A stretch of DNA of 64,000 nucleotides. It comes from Zobellella iuensis (GTDB lineage: Bacteria > Pseudomonadota > Gammaproteobacteria > Enterobacterales > Aeromonadaceae). Below are positions 17,402 through 27,340 of the stretch, in pieces. Within the stretch, counting starts at the first letter, position 1. Each line of letters starts with the position of its first letter. The stretch covers positions 62,001 to 126,000 of the forward strand of contig NZ_JAERTZ010000025.1 of the NCBI RefSeq assembly GCF_016746085.1, read 5' to 3'. The notes beneath the pieces are model-generated. The model did no database searches and was not told the origin of the DNA. It saw nothing but the letters and a program-made list of their open reading frames with translations. The translations under genes were made by a program, and so were the position numbers.

Positions 17402-18243
17402 GCCTGCAGCCGCTCGCTTATCCACTGGGCAATGCGCGCCGCCGGCACTGCTTCCAGGTGCAGATGGTGGCCGCCAGCCAGTTGTTTGAGCTCAAGTTGC
17501 GGCACCAGCGCCAGTTGCTGTTCGACCCGCGCCATGCCGATGCCCGCTTCCGCCATCACCAGCAGCACCGGCATGGTCAGCCGGCGCAGAAAGGCCGCTA
17601 TCTGGGCCTCGCACAGGCGCACCACCGACGGCTGGGTCAGCGCCAGATCGCTGCGCCAGTACCAGCCGTCGGCCTCCTCGCGCAATCCCCGCGCCAGCAG
17701 CCAGCCGGCCGCCTCCCGGCTCACCGGCCAGCGCCCGCCCATGCGTGCCCGCACCGCCTGCTCGAAACTGGCGTAGGGCCGGAGCGAACGGCGCCCCAGG
17801 CGCGCCTTTCTCGCCAGCGCCTCGGCCATCTGTGCCGGCAGCTCATCGGCGGGATAATCGAGGGGCGCCAGGCCATCCAGCAGGAACAACTGGCTGACCC
17901 GTTCGGGAAAGGCCCCGGCGAACAGGCTGGCTACCCCGGCGCCCATGGAATGGCCGAGCAGGGCCACCCGTTCCAGCCTCAACTCGTCCACCAGCGCCAG
18001 TACATCGGCCAGGTTGTCCCAAATATAGTAAGGCTGGCCGGCGGGCCTGTGATCCGAGCACCCATGGCCGGCCAGATCCAGGGCGATCAGCCGCACTTGC
18101 GGCAACAACTTGGCCAGCAGGGTGAAGCCGGCGGCGTTGTCGAGCCAGCCGTGCAGGGCCACCACCGGCACGCCCCGCGGATCGCCCCACTCCATCACCG
18201 CCAGCCGGCGGCCATGGTGCTCGAAACGCCACGAACGGTGCAT
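17398..18243 (-). CDS. Alpha/beta hydrolase
   Basis: The 281-residue protein has the alpha/beta hydrolase fold: oxyanion region LHGWLDNA, nucleophile elbow GHSMGAG with Ser near 99, an Asp strand in the last third and the catalytic His near the GGHHLHLE segment. A cap domain lies between about 125 and 210. The substrate is not apparent; members include esterases and C-C hydrolases. It stands alone on the minus strand between the DUF1289 gene and the moa genes. Confidence 0.8.
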   Translation of the reverse strand: MHRSWRFEHHGRRLAVMEWGDPRGVPVVALHGWLDNAAGFTLLAKLLPQVRLIALDLAGHGCSDHRPAGQPYYIWDNLADVLALVDELRLERVALLGHSMGAGVASLFAGAFPERVSQLFLLDGLAPLDYPADELPAQMAEALARKARLGRRSLRPYASFEQAVRARMGGRWPVSREAAGWLLARGLREEADGWYWRSDLALTQPSVVRLCEAQIAAFLRRLTMPVLLVMAEAGIGMARVEQQLALVPQLELKQLAGGHHLHLEAVPAARIAQWISERLQA

Positions 18244-18349
18244 GGGGACTCCTTGCTAGTGCGGAAATGGCAGGATGGTGAACGGCTACAGGGTTGGCCT
18301 TTCGGATGGCCATGCTAGCAGAGCGCCCGTTTGGCACCAAATATAACAA

Positions 18350-18372
18350 CGCCGGGCTGGTTCAACCCGGCG
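18350..18372 (-). terminator. Terminator after moaE
   Basis: CGCCGGG / CCCGGCG stem with a 9-base loop, followed on the minus strand by TTGTTATATTT. It lies 21 bases past the moaE stop. Confidence 0.65.
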
Positions 18373-18393
18373 TCAAGACAAAACGCAGTCCGG

Positions 18394-18837
18394 TCACCAC
18401 TTTTCCGCGGCGCGGTTGTCGCTGTCCTTGGCTTCCACCCAGCGTTCCTCGCCACCCGCCGTGGTTTCCTTCTTCCAGAAGGGGGCCCGGGTCTTGAGGT
18501 AGTCCATGATGAAATGGCAGGCTTCGAAGGCCGCCTCCCGGTGGGCGCTCGCCACCCCCACGAACACGATCTGGTCGCCGAGCTCGAGCCGGCCCACCCG
18601 GTGGATCACCCGGCACTCCAGCAGCGGCCAGCGCCGGTGCGCTTCCTCCACAATCTGCGCAAGGGCATGCTCGGTCATGCCCGGGTAGTGCTCCAGGGTC
18701 ATGCCGCTGACCGCCTCCCCCTGGTTCATCTCCCGCACCTTGCCGACGAAGGTGACCACGGCGCCGGTCTGGTGCGAACGGCTGAGGGCGGCGTACTCCT
18801 CGCCCAGTTCGAAGTCTTGGCTCTGTACCCGGATCAT
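18394..18837 (-). CDS. moaE: Molybdopterin synthase catalytic subunit
   Basis: The 147-residue protein inserts dithiolene sulfur into precursor Z to form molybdopterin, together with MoaD. GAVVTFVGKVRE, LEHYPGMTE, HRVGRLELGD and the active-site region APFWKKE are all present. Length fits (150 in E. coli). ATG 18837 is one base past the moaD stop; the longer open frame is inside moaD. Last gene of moaBCDE. Confidence 0.95.
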   Translation of the reverse strand: MIRVQSQDFELGEEYAALSRSHQTGAVVTFVGKVREMNQGEAVSGMTLEHYPGMTEHALAQIVEEAHRRWPLLECRVIHRVGRLELGDQIVFVGVASAHREAAFEACHFIMDYLKTRAPFWKKETTAGGEERWVEAKDSDNRAAEKW

Positions 18838-18838
18838 C

Positions 18839-19084
18839 TCAGCCTCCCGTGACCGGCGGGAAAAAGGCGACCTCGTCCCCGGCCTTGAGCGGGGTGTCAA
18901 GCGGCACTATGGTGTGGTTGACCGCCGCCAGCAGCTTGTCGTCGGACAGCGCCAGCGCCCACTTGTCGCCGCGCCCGGCCAGGGCCTGGCGCAGGGCCTC
19001 GACGTTACCATAGTCCTCGATGAGTTCCAGTTCATCCTGGCCCACCAGCTCGCGCACCTGTGCGAAAAATACCACCTTGATCAT
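18839..19084 (-). CDS. moaD: Molybdopterin synthase sulfur-carrier subunit
   Basis: An 81-residue ubiquitin-fold protein ending in the GG dipeptide (PPVTGG) that is adenylated by MoeB and carries the thiocarboxylate. [12 protein letters not shown] at the start and DEVAFFPPV near the end are typical. It overlaps the moaC stop by four bases (ATGA), indicating translational coupling. Confidence 0.95.
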   Translation of the reverse strand: MIKVVFFAQVRELVGQDELELIEDYGNVEALRQALAGRGDKWALALSDDKLLAAVNHTIVPLDTPLKAGDEVAFFPPVTGG

Positions 19085-19557
19085 ATCGCTTTAAAGTCTC
19101 CTGATTTGCCGCCCCGCTTTTCCAGCAGGCGGACGCCTTCGATGCGCATGTCCTTTTGCACCGCCTTACACATATCATAGATGGTCAGGGCCGCCACCGA
19201 GGCGGCGGTGAGCGCTTCCATCTCCACCCCGGTCTGCCCCGCCAGCTTGCAGTAGCTTTCGATATGGACCCCGCCCCGCCCGGTATCGGCCTTTAATTGA
19301 ACCTCGACCTTGGACAGCGCCAGCGGATGGCACAGCGGGATCAGATCGGCGGTTTTCTTGGCCGCCATGATACCGGCGATACGGGCGGTGGCGAACACGT
19401 CCCCCTTGTGGTGCTGTCCGCCGAGGATCAGTTGCAGGGTTTCCGGTGCCATCAGCACCCAGGCCTCGGCCCGGGCCTCGCGCACCGTCACCGCCTTGGC
19501 GCTCACGTCCACCATGTTGGCCTCGCCCGAGGCGTTGATGTGGGTCAGTTCGCTCAT
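19081..19557 (-). CDS. moaC: Cyclic pyranopterin monophosphate synthase
   Basis: The 158-residue enzyme completes conversion of GTP to cyclic pyranopterin monophosphate after Moa[27 protein letters not shown], the LIPLCHP active-site loop, GVEMEALTA and [11 protein letters not shown] are present. ATG 19557 follows the moaB stop after four bases and gives the standard start MSELTHI. Confidence 0.95.
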   Translation of the reverse strand: MSELTHINASGEANMVDVSAKAVTVREARAEAWVLMAPETLQLILGGQHHKGDVFATARIAGIMAAKKTADLIPLCHPLALSKVEVQLKADTGRGGVHIESYCKLAGQTGVEMEALTAASVAALTIYDMCKAVQKDMRIEGVRLLEKRGGKSGDFKAI

Positions 19558-19561
19558 GGGC

Positions 19562-20071
19562 CTACACCAGGTGCTGCACGAAGTTGCAGGGCTTGTGGCG
19601 GGCATCGAGCTGCTCGGCCAGGATGCCGTTCCAACCGGTGCGACAGGCGCCAGTGGAGCCGGGCATGCAGAAGATGGCGGTGTGGTTGGCCAGCCCCCCC
19701 AGGGCCCGGCTCTGCACCGTGGAGGTGCCCAGCTCCTGGTAGGTGATATGGCGGAACAGCTCGCCGAAGCCGTCGATCACGGTGTCCAGCAGCGGGCCCA
19801 CCGCCTCGGGGGTGGTGTCGCGGCCGGTAAAGCCGGTGCCGCCGGTGATCAAGACCACCTGCACCTCGGGGCTGGCTATCCAGCGGGACACCAGGGCGCG
19901 GATGTCGTACTTGTCGTCCTTGAGGATGATCTTTTCCGCCAGTTGGTGGCCGGCGGCGGTAAGCGCCTCGGCCAGGAAGCGGCCCGAGGTGTCGGTGTCT
20001 TCGTTACGGGTATCGGAGACGGTCAGCACCGCTATCTTCAGGGGCACAAAGGCCTGGCTTGCATGACTCAT
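19562..20071 (-). CDS. moaB: Molybdenum cofactor biosynthesis protein B
   Basis: The 169-residue MogA/MoaB-fold protein carries [24 protein letters not shown] (the molybdopterin-binding loop) and [16 protein letters not shown]. It is the first gene of moaBCDE here; moaA lies 6 kb away next to the nap operon. In E. coli MoaB is dispensable, while MogA paralogues adenylate molybdopterin; this sequence resembles MoaB most. Confidence 0.92.
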   Translation of the reverse strand: MSHASQAFVPLKIAVLTVSDTRNEDTDTSGRFLAEALTAAGHQLAEKIILKDDKYDIRALVSRWIASPEVQVVLITGGTGFTGRDTTPEAVGPLLDTVIDGFGELFRHITYQELGTSTVQSRALGGLANHTAIFCMPGSTGACRTGWNGILAEQLDARHKPCNFVQHLV

Positions 20072-20155
20072 GGCGTCCTCTCATTAATTTTCACATAAAG
20101 ATAATAATTGAAACATTCTCGCACAGCGCGGCGGAAGGTCAATCCGCAAAACAAC

Positions 20156-20185
20156 AAAGCCTGGGGCAATAATGCCACAGGCTTT
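20156..20185 (-). terminator. Terminator after napC
   Basis: AAAGCCTG / CAGGCTTT stem, then TGTTGTTTTG on the minus strand, 21 bases after the napC stop. It separates nap from moaBCDE. Confidence 0.7.
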
Positions 20186-20206
20186 GACGTCATTCATGGA
20201 TGCGGC

Positions 20207-20800
20207 TCAGAATCCTTCGACACCACGCATATTGGGCAACTGATGCGCTATGCCCTTGTGGCAGTCGATACAGGTTTTCTCGCCACTGGCCAGCGAGGTG
20301 GAGTGGGCCTGGGCGGCACGGCTGCCCTGCACGCTGAAGTCCATGTAGTCGAAGTTATGACAGTTGCGGCACTCCCGCGAGTCGGTTTCCTTCATCCGCT
20401 GCCACTCCCGGTCCGCCATGTAGCGGCGATGGGCCTCGAACTTCTCGGGAGTATCGATAATGCCCGTCATCTTGCCCCAGACTTCCTTGGACGCCGCTAT
20501 CTTGCGCACTATCTTGTGGGTCCACTCATGGGGCACATGACAGTCGGGGCAGCTGGCCCTGACCCCCGAGCGGTTGGCGTAGTGGATGGTATCCCGGTAC
20601 TCCAGATAGACGTTGTCGTGCATTTCATGGCAGCCGATACAGAATTGCTCGGTGTTGGTCACCTCCAGCGCGGTGTTGAAGCCGCCCCAGAAGATGACGC
20701 CACCGAAGAAGCCGAATACCAGCACCACGCCCACCGCCACCTTGCTGGGTGAACGGAAGGTTTGCCACAGCCGTTTGAACAGGCTTTTCTTCTCCGCCAT
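20207..20800 (-). CDS. napC: Cytochrome c-type protein NapC (tetraheme quinol dehydrogenase)
   Basis: The 197-residue membrane-anchored protein passes electrons from quinol to NapB-NapA. One N-terminal helix (about 22-40) anchors it; four CXXCH heme sites follow at about 54 (CIGCH), 84 (CPDCH), 144 (CRNCH) and 177 (CIDCH). Met and His ligands typical of NapC/NirT (CHEMHDN) are visible. Last gene of napFDAGHBC. Length matches the family (about 200). Confidence 0.96.
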   Translation of the reverse strand: MAEKKSLFKRLWQTFRSPSKVAVGVVLVFGFFGGVIFWGGFNTALEVTNTEQFCIGCHEMHDNVYLEYRDTIHYANRSGVRASCPDCHVPHEWTHKIVRKIAASKEVWGKMTGIIDTPEKFEAHRRYMADREWQRMKETDSRECRNCHNFDYMDFSVQGSRAAQAHSTSLASGEKTCIDCHKGIAHQLPNMRGVEGF

Positions 20801-20809
20801 GGGGGCTCC

Positions 20810-21277
20810 TTACCGCAGGGATTCAACGGGAGTAAAGGTGTTGTCCACCAGCGGCTTGGCATCGGTCTGCGGCACATGGCACTGCAGGCAGAAGTAACGC
20901 CGCGGGCTGATGTCGCCCAGGGTCATGCCGTCCCGGGTTTCATAGTGGGTCGGACTGACCCGCGGCGCGCCACGGGCGGCCGCGTTCTTCCAGCCGTGGC
21001 AGGCCAGGCAGCGGTTGACCTTGAGATCCACCTCGTAGCCCCGCACCTGGTGCGGCACCAGGGGCGGCTGGTGCATATATTGCCTGTCCTGAATCCCCTG
21101 ATCCTTGACCGGATCCCTGAGCCGTTCGGCATCCTTGTTGTATTGCAAGGCGGTGTCCCCCTGCAACGAGTGCAGCTTACCGGTATGGGCATCAATCTCC
21201 TCGACCTGAGCCTGCACCATGCCCACCCAGGCCGCCAGCAGCAGCGCTCCCATCACTTTTCCAGTCTTTCTCATCAT
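20810..21277 (-). CDS. napB: Periplasmic nitrate reductase electron-transfer subunit NapB
   Basis: The 155-residue diheme cytochrome c has a signal peptide (about 1-23, ending VQA) and two CXXCH sites at about 90 (CLACH) and 130 (CLQCH). MHQPPLVPHQ is the conserved heme-ligand segment. It takes electrons from NapC and reduces NapA in the periplasm. Its start overlaps the napH stop by four bases. Confidence 0.95.
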   Translation of the reverse strand: MMRKTGKVMGALLLAAWVGMVQAQVEEIDAHTGKLHSLQGDTALQYNKDAERLRDPVKDQGIQDRQYMHQPPLVPHQVRGYEVDLKVNRCLACHGWKNAAARGAPRVSPTHYETRDGMTLGDISPRRYFCLQCHVPQTDAKPLVDNTFTPVESLR

Positions 21278-22137
21278 TTTTTCTCCGCCTTATTTGCAAA
21301 ACGGGTGGTGAAACTGAAGACGTCTTCCGCACACACGTCGATACAACGCCCACAATGGCTACAATCCGTCATCTTGATTTCGGGGCCATGCCCCCTTTTG
21401 GCGCCATGCACCGGCCCCTTCAACACCTGGGGCTCGGGGCAGACCGCGTAACAATCCATGCAACTGGTGCAGTGCTCCCGGCGGGCTGCCGTCACCTGCA
21501 AGGGTCTCAGCTTGTTCACCAGCCCCCAGAAGGCGCCCTGGGGACACAGATGACCGCACCAGCCCCTGTCCACCACGAAGCTGTCGAACAAAAACACCGC
21601 TACTATCAGCAACCAGCCCCACCCCATGCCGAACAGCAGGCCCCGGTGCAGCAGGGATACCGGGTTGACCGACTCCCACACCACCAAGCCGCCGATGAAC
21701 GGCACCAGCAGAATGGTGGCCAGCAGCCAGTAGCGCAGCCGGTTGGAAAGACCCGCCCCCTGGCGCAGCCCCAGCCGACGGCGTAACCAGCCGGCGGCAT
21801 CGGTGACCGGGTTCAGCGGACAGATCCAGGAGCAGAATACCCGCCCCCCCACCAGGGCATAGCCGGCCAGGACGATCAGCGCCCCCAGCCAGGCGGTCAG
21901 CACCGGCCAGTGGCCCGCCGCCAGCAGTTGCACCAGGGCGAAGGGGTCCGTCATCGGCACAGTGTCCATGAGCCGCGAGCTGGACAGATTGCCCTCGATA
22001 AGCCGGATCCCGGCCCAGGGGCCGAGCAGGAACAAGCCCAGTACCGACAGCTGGCAGAGGCGACGCAGCAGCAGGAAACGGTGTGCCCGCCACCAGCCCT
22101 TGCGTTCCACCGCTTCGCTACCGGGATGCCGCTTCAT
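21274..22137 (-). CDS. napH: Ferredoxin-type quinol dehydrogenase membrane subunit NapH
   Basis: The 287-residue protein has four or more membrane helices in the first 190 residues and cytoplasmic CXXXCP motifs (CSWICP, CGHLCP). Two 4Fe-4S ferredoxin motifs near the C terminus follow (CTSCMDCYAVCP and CSHCGRCIDVC). With NapG it offers a second quinol-oxidising route to NapA. ATG 22137 overlaps the last base of napG's stop; the longer frame upstream is inside napG. Confidence 0.95.
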   Translation of the reverse strand: MKRHPGSEAVERKGWWRAHRFLLLRRLCQLSVLGLFLLGPWAGIRLIEGNLSSSRLMDTVPMTDPFALVQLLAAGHWPVLTAWLGALIVLAGYALVGGRVFCSWICPLNPVTDAAGWLRRRLGLRQGAGLSNRLRYWLLATILLVPFIGGLVVWESVNPVSLLHRGLLFGMGWGWLLIVAVFLFDSFVVDRGWCGHLCPQGAFWGLVNKLRPLQVTAARREHCTSCMDCYAVCPEPQVLKGPVHGAKRGHGPEIKMTDCSHCGRCIDVCAEDVFSFTTRFANKAEKK

Positions 22138-22880
22138 CACAGCCCTCCTTCGGGACGGCGGCTCGGCAGGGTCAGCGGGTCCCCGATAAGGGACCCGCCG
22201 GCCTTCTCCTTCTCGACCCAGCCCCAGCGGTAGTGGGCGCCCAGCTCGCCCTTGGCCAGCTCGCGTGGCAGTACCTTGATCGCCGCCTCTTCCAGCACGC
22301 AGGCATGCTCGCACTTGCCGCAGCCGGTACAGGCATCCGAGTGCACCGTCGGAATAAAGAGGGCATGGTGCCCGGTCCTGCCGTTATGACTCGCCTCCAG
22401 GGTGATGGCCTGGTCGATCAGCGGACAGACCCGGTAGCAGACGTCGCAGCGCAGCCCCTGCCAGTTGAGGCAGGTCTCGTGATCGATCAGCACCGCCAGG
22501 CCCATGCGCGCCTCGTCGATATCGGTCAACGCCGGATCCAGCGCCCCGGTCGGACAGGCCGCCACACAGGGAATGTCGTCGCACATCTCGCAGGGCACGG
22601 CCCTGGCCTCGAAGTAAGGGGTGCCCGTGGTCACCGGTGTCAGCAGCCGGGCCAGCTTGAGGGTGTCGTAGGGGCAGGCCTCCACGCACAGGCCGCAACG
22701 CACGCAGGCGCCGAGAAAATCCGGCTCGGCCCCCGCGCCCGGTGGCCGCAGCGCCTGGGCCGGCAGGCTGGCGGCCTGGCGGCTGTATGCCCCCAGTCCC
22801 AGCCCGACCAGGCCCATGGCGCCACCGCCACCCGCCAGTTGCAGCAGAAACTGCCGCCGTGAAGCCCCGCTCATCGCCAT
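22137..22880 (-). CDS. napG: Ferredoxin-type protein NapG
   Basis: The 247-residue protein begins with a twin-arginine-like signal ([14 protein letters not shown]), then four 4Fe-4S motifs: [12 protein letters not shown] (about 59), [23 protein letters not shown] and [11 protein letters not shown]. It is predicted to be periplasmic and to partner NapH. It is three bases from the napA stop, consistent with one operon. Confidence 0.95.
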   Translation of the reverse strand: MAMSGASRRQFLLQLAGGGGAMGLVGLGLGAYSRQAASLPAQALRPPGAGAEPDFLGACVRCGLCVEACPYDTLKLARLLTPVTTGTPYFEARAVPCEMCDDIPCVAACPTGALDPALTDIDEARMGLAVLIDHETCLNWQGLRCDVCYRVCPLIDQAITLEASHNGRTGHHALFIPTVHSDACTGCGKCEHACVLEEAAIKVLPRELAKGELGAHYRWGWVEKEKAGGSLIGDPLTLPSRRPEGGL

Positions 22881-22883
22881 CCC

Positions 22884-25373
22884 TTATGCCTTCATCACCT
22901 TGACCGCGCACTTCTTGAAGTCGGTCTCTTTCGAGAGCGGGCAGGTGGCGTCCAGGGTCAGGCGGTTGATCAGCTGGTTCTCGTCGAACCAGGGCACGAA
23001 CACCAGCCCCTTGGGCGGCCGGTTGCGGCCACGGGTTTCCACCCGGCTTTTCATCTCGCCCCGGCGGGAGGCGATCACCACCTCGTCACCCCGGCGCAGG
23101 CCCCGCTCCCGGGCATCGTCCGGGTGCATGAACACCTGGGCGTCGGGATAGGAGCGGTGCAGCTCCGGCACCCGCCGGGTCATGGAGCCGGAATGCCAGT
23201 GCTCCAGCACCCGCCCGGTCGACAGCCAGAGGTTGTATTCCGCATCCGGCACCTCGGCCGCCGGCTCGAACGGCAGGGCGAAGATGATGGCCCTGTTGTC
23301 CTTGTGGCCGTAGAACTGCACCCCGGTGCCCTTCTCCACATAGGGGTCGTAGCCTTCCCGGTAGCGCCACAGGGTTTCCTGGCCGTCCACCACCGGCCAG
23401 CGCAGGCCGCGGGCCTGGTGGTAGACATCATAGGGCGCCAGATCGTGGGCCTTGCCGCGGCCGAACTTGGCATACTCCTCGAACAGGCCTTTCTGCACAT
23501 AGAAGCCGAAGTGATCCCGCTCGTCGTTGAGCTCGTTCTTGCAGTCCTCGGCCGGATATTGATCCACCTGGCCGTTGCGGAAAAGCACCTCGTAGAGGGT
23601 CTTGCCCCGGTATTCGGGTGCCTTGGCCAGCAGCTCCTCGGGCCAGACTTCTTCCATGGTGAAGCGCTTGGAGAACTCCATCAGCTGCCACAGATCCGAT
23701 TTGGCCCCCTCGGGGGATTTCACCTGCTGGTACCACACCTGGGTACGGCGCTCGGCATTGCCGTAGCCGCCTTCCTTCTCCACCCACATGGCGGTGGGCA
23801 GCACCAGATCCGCCGCCTGGGCGGTGACGGTGGGGTAAGGGTCGGACACCACGATGAAGTTGGCCGGGTTGCGGTAGCCGGGCAGTCCCTCCTCGTTCAT
23901 GTTGGGGGCGGCCTGCATGTTGTTGTTGCACATCACCCAGTAGGCGTTGAGCTTGCCGTCTTTCAGCATGCGGTTCTGCAGCACGGCGTGGTAGCCCACC
24001 TGGGGGTTGATGGTGCCGTCCGGCAGCTTCCAGATCTTCTCGGAGTAGGCGCGGTGATCGGCGTTGGTGACCACCATGTCCGCCGGCAGCCGGTGGGCGA
24101 AGGTGCCCACTTCCCGGGCGGTGCCGCAGGCCGAGGGCTGGCCGGTGAGCGAGAAGGGGCTGTTGCCCGGCTCGGAGATCTTGCCGGTCAGCAGGTGGAT
24201 GTTGTAGACCATGTTGTTGGCCCAGGTGCCCCGGGTATGCTGGTTGAAGCCCATGGTCCAGAAGGACACCACCTTGACGTAAGGGTCGGCATAGGCCTGG
24301 GCCAGCGCTTCCAGCTTGTCGGCGGGCACGCCGGAGAGCTTGGAGACGGTCTCCACGTCGTAATCGGCCACGAAGCTGGCGAATTCCTCGAAGCTGATGG
24401 GGGTGGAAGCGCCGGAGTCCGGGTTCGCCGCCGCCTGCTGCAGCGGATGGGTCGGGCGCAGGCCGTAGCCGATGTCGGTTTCGCCCTTGACGAAATTGAC
24501 GTGCTTCTCGATAAAGTCCCGGTTTACATAGCCGTTCTCAATGATGTAGTGGGCGATGTAGTTGAGGATGGCCAGATCGGTCTGGGGATGGAACACCATG
24601 CCGTTGTCCGCCAGTTCGAAGCTGCGGTGCTCGAAGGTGGACAACACATGCACCTGCACATGGGGCGCGCTCAGGCGGCGGTCGGTCAGCCGTGACCAGA
24701 GGATGGGGTGCATCTCCGCCATGTTGGAGCCCCACAGCACGAAGGCGTCGGTGGCTTCGATGTCGTCATAGCAGCCCATGGGCTCGTCCATGCCGAAGGT
24801 GCGCATAAAGCCGACCACGGCGGAGGCCATGCAATGGCGGGCGTTGGGATCCAGGTTGTTGGAGCGGAAACCGGCCTTGTACAGCTTGGCGGCGGCGTAG
24901 CCCTCCATAATGGTCCACTGGCCGGAGCCGAACATGCCGATGCCGTCGGGGCCCTTCTCCTTGAGGGTGGCCTTCCACTTCTCGGCCATGATGTCGAACG
25001 CCTGATCCCAACTGATCGGGGTGAAGTCCCCGTTCTTGTCGTACTTGCCGTTTTTCATGCGCAGCAGCGGCGTGGTCAGCCGGTCCTTGCCGTACATGAT
25101 TTTCGACAAAAAATAACCCTTGATGCAGTTCAGGCCCTTGTTGACCGGCGCATCCGGATCCCCCTGGGTGGCCACCACCCGCCCGTCCTGGGAACCCACC
25201 AGCACCGAGCAACCGGTGCCGCAGAAACGGCAGGGGGCCTTGTCCCACTTGATGGCGGTCTGCTCCCGGCTGGTGATCAGATTGGTGGCACCGGCCGGCA
25301 CGGCCAGTCCGGCGGCGGTGGCGGCGGCGGCGACCGCATTGGCCTTCATAAAGGCGCGACGACTCAGCTTCAT
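22884..25373 (-). CDS. napA: Periplasmic nitrate reductase catalytic subunit NapA
   Basis: The 829-residue Mo-bisMGD enzyme reduces nitrate to nitrite in the periplasm. A twin-arginine signal opens it ([16 protein letters not shown]). The 4Fe-4S cluster cysteines are at about 48, 51, 55 and 83 (CRFCGTGC and NCIKG), and the molybdenum-ligating Cys is at about 181 in NARHCMASA. Length equals E. coli NapA (828). Export depends on NapD, whose gene overlaps the start by four bases. The gene order napFDAGHBC matches E. coli and Vibrio. Confidence 0.98.
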   Translation of the reverse strand: MKLSRRAFMKANAVAAAATAAGLAVPAGATNLITSREQTAIKWDKAPCRFCGTGCSVLVGSQDGRVVATQGDPDAPVNKGLNCIKGYFLSKIMYGKDRLTTPLLRMKNGKYDKNGDFTPISWDQAFDIMAEKWKATLKEKGPDGIGMFGSGQWTIMEGYAAAKLYKAGFRSNNLDPNARHCMASAVVGFMRTFGMDEPMGCYDDIEATDAFVLWGSNMAEMHPILWSRLTDRRLSAPHVQVHVLSTFEHRSFELADNGMVFHPQTDLAILNYIAHYIIENGYVNRDFIEKHVNFVKGETDIGYGLRPTHPLQQAAANPDSGASTPISFEEFASFVADYDVETVSKLSGVPADKLEALAQAYADPYVKVVSFWTMGFNQHTRGTWANNMVYNIHLLTGKISEPGNSPFSLTGQPSACGTAREVGTFAHRLPADMVVTNADHRAYSEKIWKLPDGTINPQVGYHAVLQNRMLKDGKLNAYWVMCNNNMQAAPNMNEEGLPGYRNPANFIVVSDPYPTVTAQAADLVLPTAMWVEKEGGYGNAERRTQVWYQQVKSPEGAKSDLWQLMEFSKRFTMEEVWPEELLAKAPEYRGKTLYEVLFRNGQVDQYPAEDCKNELNDERDHFGFYVQKGLFEEYAKFGRGKAHDLAPYDVYHQARGLRWPVVDGQETLWRYREGYDPYVEKGTGVQFYGHKDNRAIIFALPFEPAAEVPDAEYNLWLSTGRVLEHWHSGSMTRRVPELHRSYPDAQVFMHPDDARERGLRRGDEVVIASRRGEMKSRVETRGRNRPPKGLVFVPWFDENQLINRLTLDATCPLSKETDFKKCAVKVMKA

Positions 25374-25642
25374 TGTTGCTCCTCACCTGCTTCCAGTTCA
25401 GCAAATTCATGATAAATAAGGGTGGTCGACAAGATGCCCTCCAACAGCGCTATCTGGTCGATACGGCTGACCACCGATTTCTGGGTGGGGCCTTCGATCG
25501 CCACCACCAGTTTTCCCTGCTCTCCCGACACCGGCACCTCCACCCCGTCCATGGCGCTGATGGCTTCCAGCGCCGTCCCCATCAGTTCGGGACGGCAATA
25601 GACCACCAGGCTGGCGATGTGCCATTCATTCGCTTTGCTCAT
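25370..25642 (-). CDS. napD: NapA signal-binding chaperone NapD
   Basis: A 90-residue protein with the NapD pattern: [13 protein letters not shown] at the start, then a ferredoxin-like fold ending in the Glu-rich tail EAGEEQQ. It binds the NapA twin-arginine signal peptide and delays export until cofactor is inserted. ATG 25642 overlaps the napF stop (25639) by four bases. Confidence 0.93.
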   Translation of the reverse strand: MSKANEWHIASLVVYCRPELMGTALEAISAMDGVEVPVSGEQGKLVVAIEGPTQKSVVSRIDQIALLEGILSTTLIYHEFAELEAGEEQQ

Positions 25643-26157
25643 GCTTGCTCCTGACTCAAAATCTTGATGGCGGCCGCCGGACAGCCGGCGACACAGGCAC
25701 CACAGCCGGAGCAACGCTCCGCGTCCAGCTCGGGACGGGCCACGGCGCCCAATTGCGGCCGGAAACGAATGGCCTGCGGCTCGCAACTGTCTTCACAACT
25801 GCGGCAGTGCACGCCCCGGATGGCCAGGCAGGCCGGGCCGAACTCGGCCAACTGGTGCCAGGGCGCCTCCTGACGGGGAGCGAAGAGCGGTTCGGGGCAA
25901 ACATCGGCACAGCGGCCGCAGAAGGTGCATTCGCCCCGGCCGAAGTCCAGCACCGGAAAGCCGCCATCGCCCGCGATGATGATCCGTTCCGGGCAAGCCC
26001 GCAGACAATCGCCGCAACGGCCGCAGCCGTCGGTAAAGCTCAGCCAGTCTCGCGACCAAGGCAGCGGATTCTCCGGCCTGGCCGGGGTCAATCCGCCCTT
26101 GAGCCAACGCCGCCGTGATAAGTCCGGTCCCGATGTCATAAGCCCCCGTTGTGCCAT
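25639..26157 (-). CDS. napF: Ferredoxin-type protein NapF
   Basis: The 172-residue cytoplasmic iron-sulfur protein carries three 4Fe-4S motifs: CGRCGDCLRACP (about 45), CTFCGRCADVCP (about 77) and CSGCGACVAGCP (about 150). NapF is thought to help NapA maturation. First gene of napFDAGHBC. Two starts are possible: ATG 26157 and ATG 26139, the latter giving MTSGPDLSRRRWL; neither has a strong ribosome site. Confidence 0.92.
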   Translation of the reverse strand: MAQRGLMTSGPDLSRRRWLKGGLTPARPENPLPWSRDWLSFTDGCGRCGDCLRACPERIIIAGDGGFPVLDFGRGECTFCGRCADVCPEPLFAPRQEAPWHQLAEFGPACLAIRGVHCRSCEDSCEPQAIRFRPQLGAVARPELDAERCSGCGACVAGCPAAAIKILSQEQA

Positions 26158-26215
26158 AACTTTCTGTGTAGCATAGACGTTAAGATGATGTGTGCCTGAT
26201 GCTTATCACCTATTG

Positions 26216-26229
26216 GTTATATGGTATTA
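26216..26229 (-). promoter_or_regulatory. Likely -10 region of the nap promoter
   Basis: On the minus strand TAATAC (26229-26224) and TATAAC (26221-26216) are -10 candidates. With TAATAC, transcription would start near 26217, placing the NarP-type box near -41 and the FNR box near -70. Confidence 0.4.
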
Positions 26230-26250
26230 GCGGGGGAGCAAGCGGAGGAA

Positions 26251-26266
26251 TACCACCTAGTGGGTA
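26251..26266 (-). promoter_or_regulatory. NarP/NarL 7-2-7 binding site upstream of napF
   Basis: TACCACC-TA-GTGGGTA is an inverted pair of heptamers separated by two bases, the arrangement NarP and NarL bind in E. coli. It lies between the FNR box and the likely -10 of napF. A narP gene is 1.4 kb away. Confidence 0.7.
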
Positions 26267-26280
26267 CAAAGGAGGGAGTA

Positions 26281-26294
26281 TTGATCTGGATCAA
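26281..26294 (-). promoter_or_regulatory. FNR binding site upstream of napF
   Basis: TTGATCTGGATCAA is a perfect match to the FNR consensus TTGAT-N4-ATCAA. Its centre is 29 bases upstream of the NarP-type box. It predicts anaerobic activation of the nap operon, as in E. coli. Confidence 0.85.
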
Positions 26295-26307
26295 CCGGAT
26301 ACTACCG

Positions 26308-26338
26308 CCGCAGGAGAAAACGGGGCTTTCTCCTGCGG
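26308..26338 (-). terminator. Hairpin between moaA and the nap promoter
   Basis: CCGCAGGAGAAA pairs perfectly with TTTCTCCTGCGG around a short loop, 21 bases past the moaA stop. There is no T-run after the stem, so it may slow or process the moaA transcript rather than end it cleanly. It insulates the FNR site just downstream. Confidence 0.5.
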
Positions 26339-26359
26339 GAAGGGGTCTGGGAAAGAAGT

Positions 26360-27340
26360 TCAGCCGCCGATGGAGGCCAGATGAGGGGTCATGCCGGTCT
26401 GCCCCTGATGGAGAAAGTGGGTGGCTTTTTTATCGGCCAGGGCTTCGCGTAAACGCAGCTGCAGGGCCGCGTGCTGGCCGTCTTCGGCCAGCAGATCCCG
26501 AAGCTCAACCCCGTAATCACCGAACAGGCACAGGTGCAGCTTGCCGAGCGAGGACACCCGCAGCCGGTTGCAGCTGGCACAGAAATCCTTGGCGTAGGGC
26601 ATGATAAGGCCGATTTCGCCCACATAGTCCGGGTGCCAGAACACCTCGGCCGGGCCGTCGTTGTGGGCCCGCACCTTCTGCTGCCAACCGGCACGCAGCA
26701 ACTGCTCCTTGATAAGGGCGCCGCGCACATGGTGGCGGCTGAACAGCTCGTCCATCTCGCCGGTCTGCATCAGCTCGATAAAACGCAACTGGATGGGGTT
26801 GTCCTTGATCCAGCCCAGGAAACGCCCCAGCTCGCCATCGTTCAGGCCGCGCATCAGCACCGTATTGACCTTGACCTGTTCGAAGCCGGCGGCGAAGGCG
26901 GCGTCGATGCCCGCCATCACTTCCTGGAAGCGGTTCTCCCCGGTGATCTGGTGGAACATGCGCGGGTCCAGGCTGTCGACGCTGACGTTGATGGCGGACA
27001 GCCCGGCACGGCGCCAGTCGGCCACCTGGCGGGCCATGCGATAACCGTTGGTGGTCATGGCCACCTTGCGTATGCCGGGAGTGGCGGCCACGGTTTCGAT
27101 GATGGCGGTAAAGTCCTTGCGCAGGGAAGGCTCGCCCCCGGTAATGCGCACCTTGTTGGTGCCCATGGCGGCAAAGACGCGGGTCAGGCGGCGGATTTCG
27201 TCCAACGTCAGAAAGGACTTGCGGCCATCGGGCCTATAGCCGTCGGGCAGGCAGTACTGGCACTTGAAGTTGCAGACGTCGGTGACCGACAACCGCAGAT
27301 AGTGGAACTTGCGCGCGAACGCATCCTGTAATTCAAACAT
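26360..27340 (-). CDS. moaA: GTP 3',8-cyclase (molybdenum cofactor biosynthesis protein A)
   Basis: The 326-residue radical SAM enzyme performs the first step from GTP to the pterin. The SAM cluster CNFKCQYC has its cysteines at about 23, 27 and 30. A second 4Fe-4S site (CASCNRLRV plus a later Cys) is near residue 260, and the protein ends in GG as MoaA requires. ATG 27340 has AAAGG a few bases upstream; a GTG two codons earlier is less likely. It is separated from moaBCDE and sits between narP and napF, an arrangement that favours joint expression with nitrate reductase. Confidence 0.95.
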   Translation of the reverse strand: MFELQDAFARKFHYLRLSVTDVCNFKCQYCLPDGYRPDGRKSFLTLDEIRRLTRVFAAMGTNKVRITGGEPSLRKDFTAIIETVAATPGIRKVAMTTNGYRMARQVADWRRAGLSAINVSVDSLDPRMFHQITGENRFQEVMAGIDAAFAAGFEQVKVNTVLMRGLNDGELGRFLGWIKDNPIQLRFIELMQTGEMDELFSRHHVRGALIKEQLLRAGWQQKVRAHNDGPAEVFWHPDYVGEIGLIMPYAKDFCASCNRLRVSSLGKLHLCLFGDYGVELRDLLAEDGQHAALQLRLREALADKKATHFLHQGQTGMTPHLASIGG

